Assembly: GCA_964482335.1 (NCBI GenBank) | Contig: CAYZXA010000013.1 | Coordinates: forward strand, 1 to 9,002 | DNA: 9,002 nucleotides | DNA from: CAYZXA01 sp964482335 | GTDB lineage: Bacteria > Patescibacteriota > Minisyncoccia > Minisyncoccales > MHMH01 | Direction: 5' to 3' | Shown here: positions 4,725-9,002 of the stretch, piece by piece | Position numbering within the stretch: the stretch's first letter is position 1 | Layout: every line of letters starts with the position of its first letter | Position numbers and translations under genes: made by a program | The notes under the pieces: model-generated | Told to the model about the DNA's origin: nothing | The model's input: only the letters and a program-made list of their open reading frames with translations | Database searches by the model: none

Positions 4725-5364
4725 AAAAGAAATATTACCAGTTGCCCTGGTTGTTGTAGCTTTTATTGTCGGCCTGCTCTTATATCCTGATTTGCCAGAG
4801 ACCATGCCTTCTCATTGGAATGCTCAAGGAGAGGTTGATGCTTGGTCAAGCAAGAACTTTAGTGTTTTCTTTTTCCCTGGTTTAACTTTAGGCGTATATC
4901 TTTTAATGACTTTTATTCCTTTAGTCGATCCTTTAAGAAAGAATTATGCTAAATTCAGGATGGCTTACTTCTGGTTCAGAACTATTTTTATTGTTTTCTT
5001 TGTTTCACTTTACTTTTATACGCTCTGGGTGGGTCTGGGATCCGAGTTTAACATCAACTATTTTATCCTGCCAGCCACGTCCGCCTTATTTATCCTTATT
5101 GGCATGTTTTTGCCTAAAATAAGGAAAAACTATTTTGTTGGCATTAGAACTCCTTGGACAATCCATTCAGAAGAGGTCTGGGATAAAACCCACCAGTTCA
5201 GCGGCAAATTGTTTGTCATAGCCGGTATGATTGCTTTAGCCAGTATTTTCTTTCCCAAATATTCCTTTTTGATTTTTATGGCAGTCATTCTGTCAGCTGC
5301 TGTTTTAAGTACAGCTTCTTCTTACTTTATCTTTCGTAAAGTTAAAGGCTTTAATAATAATTAA
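4708..5364 (+). CDS. SdpI family membrane protein (DUF1648 plus SdpI domain)
   Basis: A 218-residue polytopic membrane protein with about six hydrophobic segments (roughly 10-26, 53-73, 90-108, 117-135, 167-183 and 187-207). Between the first two is the DUF1648 signature LPETMPSHWNAQGEVDAW (29-46). Residues 134-166 hold the SdpI signature: LPKIRKNYFVGIRTPWT followed by SEEVWDKTH. Bacillus SdpI confers immunity to the SdpC toxin and acts as a signal receptor with the repressor SdpR. Neither is present here, and most genomic homologues have no tested role, so toxin immunity should not be assumed. The start lies inside the end of the nitroreductase gene, 17-bp overlap, which suggests translational coupling. 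No Shine-Dalgarno seen. Confidence 0.92.
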   Translation: MKVFSKKEILPVALVVVAFIVGLLLYPDLPETMPSHWNAQGEVDAWSSKNFSVFFFPGLTLGVYLLMTFIPLVDPLRKNYAKFRMAYFWFRTIFIVFFVSLYFYTLWVGLGSEFNINYFILPATSALFILIGMFLPKIRKNYFVGIRTPWTIHSEEVWDKTHQFSGKLFVIAGMIALASIFFPKYSFLIFMAVILSAAVLSTASSYFIFRKVKGFNNN

Positions 5365-5376
5365 CATTAAACTATT

Positions 5377-6171
5377 ATGGACATGCGTATGAATATAGAA
5401 ACAATCAAAAAATTAATAAAAAGCAATGTATTCCTGCTTAGCCAGCTGCTGATCATCTTGAACATATTGTTTATTGTTTTGATAATCTCTTTGGGCGTTG
5501 ATATTTTTAATAAGGTAAGAGTAGAATCAGATAACACTATTAGTGTTTCAGCAACTGGTGAAGTTTATGCCAGTCCTGATTTGGCTTTAACAACCTTTTC
5601 TGTTGTAACTGAAGCAGAAACAGTTGACAGTGCCATCAGCCAGAATGCAGAGAAAATGAACGCTGTTATTGACTATGTTAAAAGCCAAGGAGTCCAAGAC
5701 AAAGATTTAAAGACAACCAGCTTTAACATTTATCCCCGTTATGAATGGTATGAAAAAGGAACATGCATACCTCCTTGCCCTTCAGGCAGAAGGGTTTTAG
5801 TTGGCTACGAGGTGCGTCAGTCTCTTCAGGTAAAAATCAGGGATCTTCAAAATATAGGCCAGATTATCCAAGGTGCTACTGATAAAGGAGTTAATCAAGT
5901 GAGTGATTTGCAGTTTACGATTGATAACCAGGATGAATTGAAAAATCAGGCTAGAGCCCAAGCTGTTGAGAAAGCCAAAGCAAAAGCAAAGACTCTGGCT
6001 TCTCAATTAGAAGTTAAATTAGTTAGAATCACCAGCTTCTCAGAGTCAGCTGCCTTTCCTCGCTATTATGCTTTGGAAGAATCAATGGCTAAAGGCGGGG
6101 AAGCACCCCAAATAGAGACTGGTGAAAATAAAATAGAGGTGACAATCAGCATTACTTACGAGATCGATTAA
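5377..6171 (+). CDS. Membrane-anchored SIMPL (DUF541) domain protein
   Basis: Up to 264 residues: a short cytoplasmic start, one membrane segment (about 19-40), then an extracytoplasmic SIMPL domain (about 55-264). Recognisable parts are ISVSATGEVYASPDLA (55-70), LKTTSFNIYPRYEW (111-124), VGYEVRQSLQVKI (142-154), an AR-x-QAVEKAKAKA helix (192-204) and the closing strand IEVTISITYEI (253-263). SIMPL proteins (for example E. coli YggE, Brucella BP26) are periplasmic or surface proteins of uncertain function linked to oxidative stress. An insertion near 128-138 holds CIPPC (Cys130, Cys134), possibly a disulfide on the exported side. In-frame ATGs at 5377, 5383 and 5389 are all possible starts; a TATTAT at 5373-5378 overlaps the first, so if that is a -10, 5389 is the true start. 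It follows SdpI by 12 bp. Confidence 0.9.
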   Translation: MDMRMNIETIKKLIKSNVFLLSQLLIILNILFIVLIISLGVDIFNKVRVESDNTISVSATGEVYASPDLALTTFSVVTEAETVDSAISQNAEKMNAVIDYVKSQGVQDKDLKTTSFNIYPRYEWYEKGTCIPPCPSGRRVLVGYEVRQSLQVKIRDLQNIGQIIQGATDKGVNQVSDLQFTIDNQDELKNQARAQAVEKAKAKAKTLASQLEVKLVRITSFSESAAFPRYYALEESMAKGGEAPQIETGENKIEVTISITYEID

Positions 6172-6175
6172 AGAG

Positions 6176-6203
6176 TTGACACATCTTTGTCAGCACATAA
6201 TAT
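6176..6203 (+). promoter_or_regulatory. Promoter upstream of the 6242 gene, with overlapping inverted repeat
   Basis: Perfect TTGACA (6176-6181), 16-nt spacer, TAATAT (6198-6203); expected RNA start near 6210, giving a leader of about 30 nt. TGACA (6177-6181) and TGTCA (6188-6192) form a small inverted repeat that overlaps the -35 and could be an operator half-site pair or chance. Confidence 0.6.
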
Positions 6204-6241
6204 GAAAAGATAGTACTAATTCTTAACTTCTCTTTAATCTT

Positions 6242-6514
6242 ATGAAGATTAGAGAAAGTAAAAACCTAAGATATACAAAAATACCCAAGATGACGACTAC
6301 TTACGAAGAGATGAATGTCTTTCAACCCGGACATTGTATTCTGGAGAGTTTTAAAAGGACAGACGATAGGTTAAATCTGTATTTTAAAAATGACACTGAG
6401 GCTGCCATTGCTGCCAAGAACATTGAAGGCGGTAAACAAATAGATTTAATTGAACAAAACCTGCCAGATTTTATTAATAAATCGTACGAAGAGCTTCTTA
6501 ATACTGACTTTTAA
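6242..6514 (+). CDS. Hypothetical small protein, 90 residues
   Basis: No family recognised. A soluble, mixed-charge protein without signal or membrane segment. The N terminus (1-17) is basic, the rest acidic. FQPGHCILESFKRTDDRLNLYFKNDTEAAIAAKNI (27-61) reads as two or three strands followed by a helix, and the C terminus is a short acidic helix. One cysteine (Cys32). A second possible start is Met17 (6290), where MTTTYEEMN would begin; neither start has a Shine-Dalgarno. Support for it being real comes from its own promoter (6176-6203) and a terminator 9 bp after the stop, which make it a single-gene unit, and from codon use like its neighbours. Confidence 0.65.
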   Translation: MKIRESKNLRYTKIPKMTTTYEEMNVFQPGHCILESFKRTDDRLNLYFKNDTEAAIAAKNIEGGKQIDLIEQNLPDFINKSYEELLNTDF

Positions 6515-6522
6515 GATAAGGC

Positions 6523-6545
6523 CTTGTCTGTTTGACAAGTTTTTT
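6523..6545 (+). terminator. Intrinsic terminator after the 6242 gene
   Basis: CTTGTC (6523-6528) pairs with GACAAG (6534-6539) around loop TGTTT and is followed by six Ts (6540-6545). Short stem but good T tract, 9 bp after the stop codon. Confidence 0.7.
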
Positions 6546-6582
6546 AATTTTGGTCAAATATTTTTAGATAACGCTCTTCTTG

Positions 6583-6614
6583 TTGACTTTTTGAGACAAT
6601 TGAGGGAACATATT
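6583..6614 (+). promoter_or_regulatory. Weak candidate promoter of the 6651 gene
   Basis: TTGACT (6583-6588) is a good -35, but the best nearby -10, CATATT (6609-6614), is 20 nt away, longer than ideal. The rest of the 136-bp gap between the 6242 gene and ATG 6651 is AT-rich with no other structure I can support. Some promoter is expected because a terminator closes the previous unit. Confidence 0.35.
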
Positions 6615-6650
6615 TGTAGTTATTAAACAATAAAAAAAGGAGAAGAAGGA

Positions 6651-7357
6651 ATGAATAACGGTCTATTTAAAGTAGTAAGAAAAGTGTTAGATCCTGTATG
6701 GAAGAAAGCTTGTCTTAGAGGAAGTACATCCTGGGGTCCTAAAAAAGGAAATAATCTTTACAGCGGGACCAACATGATTATGGTTATTGGCAAAGAAGCA
6801 GTGATAGTATCGATAGGTCAGCAAGGCAGGCCAATTATTCATCAATTTCGTGAGACAGGCGATACTATCCTTGGAAGAAGAGTAAGCGAGATCCTTGCTA
6901 AGGCTGGCTTATCCTTTATTAAAGTTGAATCCCGGCCGGCCAAAACACTTGAAATGCTTGCCCAAGAAGTGATAATGCTGGGNNNNNNNNNNNNNNNNNN
7001 NNNNNNNNNNNNNNNNNNNNNNNNNNNNNNNNNNNNNNNNNNNNNNNNNNNNNNNNNNNNNNNNNNNNNNNNNNNNNNNNNNAATCCCGGCCGGCCAAAA
7101 CACTTGAAATGCTTGCCCAAGAAGTGATAATGCTGGGAGCAAATGGCATGTGGTATTGTCCAAAATGTAAGTATGGAGATAGAATTGACTTTATCTCAGA
7201 TAGCGACCACCAAGAAAATTTAAAGAAAGCCTATCTAGAGCACAGCAGAGTTTCTGCGGACTGTGAAGCAGCCAACGTTATAATATATCAGCTAATTGAC
7301 GATAGAATGACCAAATTAGAGGATCTTTCTCAGATAGCTTCTGCTAAAAGAACCTGA
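6651..7357 (+). CDS. Hypothetical protein with CxxC zinc knuckle, interrupted by an assembly gap
   Basis: As printed, the reading frame is broken by 100 Ns and a shift. The 55 bp before the Ns (6928-6982) are repeated exactly after them (7083-7137). Joining 6982 to 7138 removes one copy and the Ns and restores one open frame of 552 bp, 183 residues, ending in tandem stops TGA TAA. The protein is soluble: residues 40-68 are strand-rich (NMIMVIGKEAVIVSIGQQG), 71-112 helical, then WYCPKCKYGD (116-125) with Cys118 and Cys121, and later His146 and Cys153 (EHSRVSADC), which could complete a C2HC zinc site. I do not recognise the family. The Shine-Dalgarno AGGAG (6638-6642) sits 8 nt before the ATG, and a strong terminator follows the stop by 11 bp, so it is a single-gene unit. 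Confidence 0.75.
6928..6982 (+). repeat. Left copy of 55-bp duplicated contig end
   Basis: Identical base for base to 7083-7137. It ends at the first N. It encodes residues ESRPAKTLEM onward of the 6651 gene in the correct frame. Confidence 0.95.
6983..7082. other. Assembly gap, exactly 100 Ns
   Basis: A run of exactly 100 N, the usual placeholder for a gap of unknown size. Both flanks carry the same 55 bp, so the true gap is probably of negative length: the contigs overlap and nothing is missing. Confidence 0.97.
7083..7137 (+). repeat. Right copy of 55-bp duplicated contig end
   Basis: Exact copy of 6928-6982, offset 155 bp, which is not a multiple of three and so shifts the frame in the printed sequence. 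ATG 7109 inside this copy gives the false impression of a separate 82-residue gene. Confidence 0.95.
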
Positions 7358-7368
7358 TAATCAAATAA

Positions 7369-7403
7369 GCCTCCAAAGTCTGTTTCTTTGGAGGCCTTTT
7401 TTT
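7369..7403 (+). terminator. Strong intrinsic terminator
   Basis: GCCTCCAAAG (7369-7378) pairs perfectly with CTTTGGAGGC (7386-7395) around loop TCTGTTT, followed by C and seven Ts (7397-7403). It is the best terminator in the window, and its last T is the first base of the next gene's extended -10. Confidence 0.9.
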
Positions 7404-7411
7404 GCTATAAT
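7403..7411 (+). promoter_or_regulatory. Extended -10 promoter, leaderless Gmad2-protein mRNA
   Basis: TGC-TATAAT with a perfect -10 (7406-7411), exactly 6 nt before ATG 7418. This decides the start: the TTG-initiated extension from 7388 would lie upstream of the RNA start and inside the terminator hairpin. No clear -35. Confidence 0.75.
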
Positions 7412-7417
7412 CTATCT

Positions 7418-7951
7418 ATGAGAAAGTTTCTTTTTCCAATAATATCTATAATAGTTTTAATTACTCTGTTTTGGATTTGGGATAATGGGCAGGAAGAACC
7501 TGTTGCAGTTTCCAATTTTGATCAATGTGTTGATAGGGGATACCCAGTCATGGAATCTTTTCCCCGCCAGTGCAGAACGCCTGATGGTCAGGTCTTTGTT
7601 GAGGATATTGGCAACGAGATAGAGAAAATAGACCTTATCCGCATTGATAGTCCTCGTCCTAATATGTCAATAGAGAGCCCTGTTGAGATAATAGGGGAGG
7701 CCAGAGGCTTTTGGTTTTTTGAAGGTGATTTTCCAGTTAAGCTTTTAGATGAAAATGGCCAAGAAATAGCGATTGGTTTTGTTAAAACTTCTGCAAACTG
7801 GATGACGCAAGACTTTATTCCTTTTGAAGGTATTTTAGAATTTGAAGCTCCAGTTACCAATAGGGGAGTGCTTATTTTAGAGAAAGACAATCCTTCAGGT
7901 CTGTCAGAGAATGCTGATGAGTTACGCATACCTGTCTATTTTGAGAAATAA
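7418..7951 (+). CDS. Secreted/anchored protein with Gmad2 immunoglobulin-like domain
   Basis: From ATG 7418 the protein has 177 residues. Residues 1-21 are a positively charged start plus a hydrophobic segment (FPIISIIVLITLFWIW), a signal anchor or signal peptide without a lipobox Cys. Next is a short Cys-containing motif, FDQCVDRGYPVMESFPRQC (34-52) followed by RTPDGQVFVE, with Cys37 and Cys52 likely disulfide-bonded outside the cell. Residues 72-175 fit the Gmad2 domain: IDSPRPNMSIESPVEIIGEAR (76-96), FPVKLLDENGQEIAIGFV (105-122), W128, EGILEFEAP (137-145), GVLILEKDNPSG (150-161) and ending IPVYF. Gmad2 is an Ig-like fold first noted next to spore germination proteins; in organisms without spores its role is unknown, probably surface protein-protein contact. 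The DUF362 gene follows after 14 bp. Confidence 0.88.
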   Translation: MRKFLFPIISIIVLITLFWIWDNGQEEPVAVSNFDQCVDRGYPVMESFPRQCRTPDGQVFVEDIGNEIEKIDLIRIDSPRPNMSIESPVEIIGEARGFWFFEGDFPVKLLDENGQEIAIGFVKTSANWMTQDFIPFEGILEFEAPVTNRGVLILEKDNPSGLSENADELRIPVYFEK

Positions 7952-7965
7952 TTAAATTACTTTCT

Positions 7966-9000
7966 GTGAGCAAGGTATATTTTTTAAAGATCAAAGATAA
8001 AAAAGAGGACATCTTGACTGAAGCTGGAGAAAAAATCTTCAAGGTTTTTGCTGATTATTTTACTGCTCAAGACAGGGTAGCAGTTAAAGTTCATTTTGGA
8101 GAAAGAGGCAGTTCAACCTATCTTAACCCCATTCTGACCGAAGCAATTTACAACAGCCTTAAAAGCAAAGTAAAGAAGGCAGCTTTGGTTGATTGCAGCG
8201 TTTTATATAAAGGAGAAAGGTCTTTTGCTGCCGGCCATAAAAAACTAGCCTTAGAACATGGTTTTGGCTTCGCTCCCATTGTCATAGCTGATGGGGAAAG
8301 GGGCGATGAAGAAATAAAAGTTAGAATTGACCAAAAACATTTTAAGGAAGTGAAAATCGGTGCTGCCATGAAAGATTTCAATGCTGTTTTATGCCTTTCA
8401 CATTTTACTGGTCACGGATTGACCGGCTTTGGCGCTTGCTTAAAAAACATTGGTATGGGTTTGGGAAGTAAAGCAGGCAAATTAGCCATGCACCACAAAA
8501 CTTTCAATCTTGAAATAGATGCTGATTTATGTCGAGGATGTGAGATTTGTAAAAATGAGTGTCCAGCAAACGCTATTTCTATCAAGCAAGGCAAGGCTCA
8601 TATTGATCAGCAAAAGTGCATTGGCTGTGGCAAATGCCTTTGCGTTTGTCCTGTCCAGGCAGTAAGTATGCCTTTTGGGAATACTTCTTCTAAGGAACTG
8701 CAAGAAAGAATAGTTGAGTATGCTTTAGGGGCTCTCCAAGGGAAAAAGTCCTTGTTCTTCAATGTCTTATTGGACATAACGCCACAATGCGATTGTATGC
8801 GTAATGTGAAGCAAAAAGCAATTGTTCCAGATATTGGCATATTGGTTTCCCAAGACATTGTAGCCATTGAGCAGGCAGGTATGGATTTAATAGGGGAGAA
8901 GCACTTTCATGCTTCAGGAATTGATCCAAACCGGCAAATAGATTATGCTGAGCAAATTGGCTTGGGAGAAAAAAAGTACGAACTAGTAGAGATTAATTGA
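7966..9000 (+). CDS. DUF362 protein with two 4Fe-4S ferredoxin clusters
   Basis: A complete 344-residue iron-sulfur protein starting at GTG 7966; the first internal Met is residue 135, and no Shine-Dalgarno is seen. Residues 1-180 form the DUF362 domain (VAVKVHFGERGSSTYLNP at 38-55, LCLSHFTGHGLTGFGACLKNIGMG at 142-165). Residues 185-232 are a bacterial two-cluster ferredoxin module: CRGCEICKNECP (Cys189, 192, 195, 199) and CIGCGKCLCVCP (Cys218, 221, 224, 228). The DUF362 fold continues after it (ITPQCDCM, 271-278; VPDIGILVSQDIVAIEQAG, 287-305). Proteins of this architecture are presumed cytoplasmic electron carriers or redox enzymes, substrate unknown. CDC (Cys275, Cys277) is outside the clusters and could be an extra metal or redox site. 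It is probably cotranscribed with the Gmad2 gene. Confidence 0.92.
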   Translation: MSKVYFLKIKDKKEDILTEAGEKIFKVFADYFTAQDRVAVKVHFGERGSSTYLNPILTEAIYNSLKSKVKKAALVDCSVLYKGERSFAAGHKKLALEHGFGFAPIVIADGERGDEEIKVRIDQKHFKEVKIGAAMKDFNAVLCLSHFTGHGLTGFGACLKNIGMGLGSKAGKLAMHHKTFNLEIDADLCRGCEICKNECPANAISIKQGKAHIDQQKCIGCGKCLCVCPVQAVSMPFGNTSSKELQERIVEYALGALQGKKSLFFNVLLDITPQCDCMRNVKQKAIVPDIGILVSQDIVAIEQAGMDLIGEKHFHASGIDPNRQIDYAEQIGLGEKKYELVEIN

Positions 9001-9002
9001 TT

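Noticed and set aside
4708..5364. Sdp-type toxin/immunity system
   Set aside because: Only an SdpI-like membrane protein is present; no SdpC toxin, SdpA/B maturation or SdpR repressor genes are nearby.
6931..6942. GC-rich palindrome CCGGCCGG as a regulatory or restriction-related site
   Set aside because: It is in coding sequence and explained by Arg-Pro-Ala codons.
6928..7137. Genuine direct repeat, attachment site or mobile-element target duplication
   Set aside because: The copies flank only Ns of placeholder length, and merging restores a reading frame, so an assembly cause is far simpler.
7109..7357. Separate 82-aa gene starting at ATG 7109
   Set aside because: Its start lies in the duplicated contig end; it is the C-terminal part of the merged 6651 gene.
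7388..7417. TTG start at 7388 for the Gmad2 protein
   Set aside because: It falls in the terminator stem and upstream of the predicted RNA start; ATG 7418 begins a normal signal segment.
7966..9000. Part of a hydrogenase or nitrogenase electron-transfer cluster
   Set aside because: Ferredoxin motifs alone; the DUF362 context and the Gmad2 neighbour give no such link.

Overview
This is an AT-rich bacterial segment that reads with the standard code: the merged 6651-7357 gene ends in a tandem TGA TAA. It carries a bacterial-type L27 gene, a bacterial cis-prenyltransferase, DegV, DksA/TraR, SdpI, SIMPL, a Gmad2 protein and a DUF362 ferredoxin. This mix of compact single-copy genes, several probably leaderless mRNAs and small membrane-anchored proteins resembles Patescibacteria (Candidate Phyla Radiation, for example a parcubacterium). 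That placement is inferred from gene content and style, not from any phylogeny. Runs of 100 Ns and a 55-bp duplicated contig end show that this is a draft, probably metagenomic, assembly.

Layout. The left edge holds rpmA (L27) on the minus strand. Diverging from it, with only 5 bp between start codons, is a block of plus-strand genes: a small membrane-anchor ORF overlapping a FAD-dependent reductase of the geranylgeranyl-reductase type, then uppS, a TIM-barrel-like protein and a DegV lipid-binding protein. The block is closed by an intrinsic terminator at 3603-3631. Next is a well-formed sigma-70-like promoter with a ~100-nt leader driving a DksA/TraR zinc-finger regulator, followed by two hairpins. 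A nitroreductase starts on a probably leaderless mRNA, overlaps an SdpI-family membrane protein and is followed by an anchored SIMPL-domain protein. Two unrecognised genes come next (6242-6514, and 6651-7357, which is split by the assembly gap). A strong terminator then abuts the promoter of a secreted Gmad2-domain protein, and the window ends with a complete DUF362/2x[4Fe-4S] protein.

How the genes relate. Geranylgeranyl-reductase-like protein, UppS and DegV all act on prenyl or acyl lipids, so the first block may concern lipid carrier or lipid handling; this is inference. The second half is mixed: redox (nitroreductase, DUF362 ferredoxin) and envelope (SdpI, SIMPL, Gmad2) genes mostly in their own transcription units. 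I see no tRNA, rRNA, CRISPR, IS element or phage gene, no stretch over 300 bp without a gene, and no convincing new multi-gene system. The points most worth a second look are the assembly artefact hiding an intact zinc-knuckle protein, the out-of-frame membrane-anchor/FAD-reductase overlap, the orphan Shine-Dalgarno sequences, and the paired terminator/leaderless-promoter junctions.
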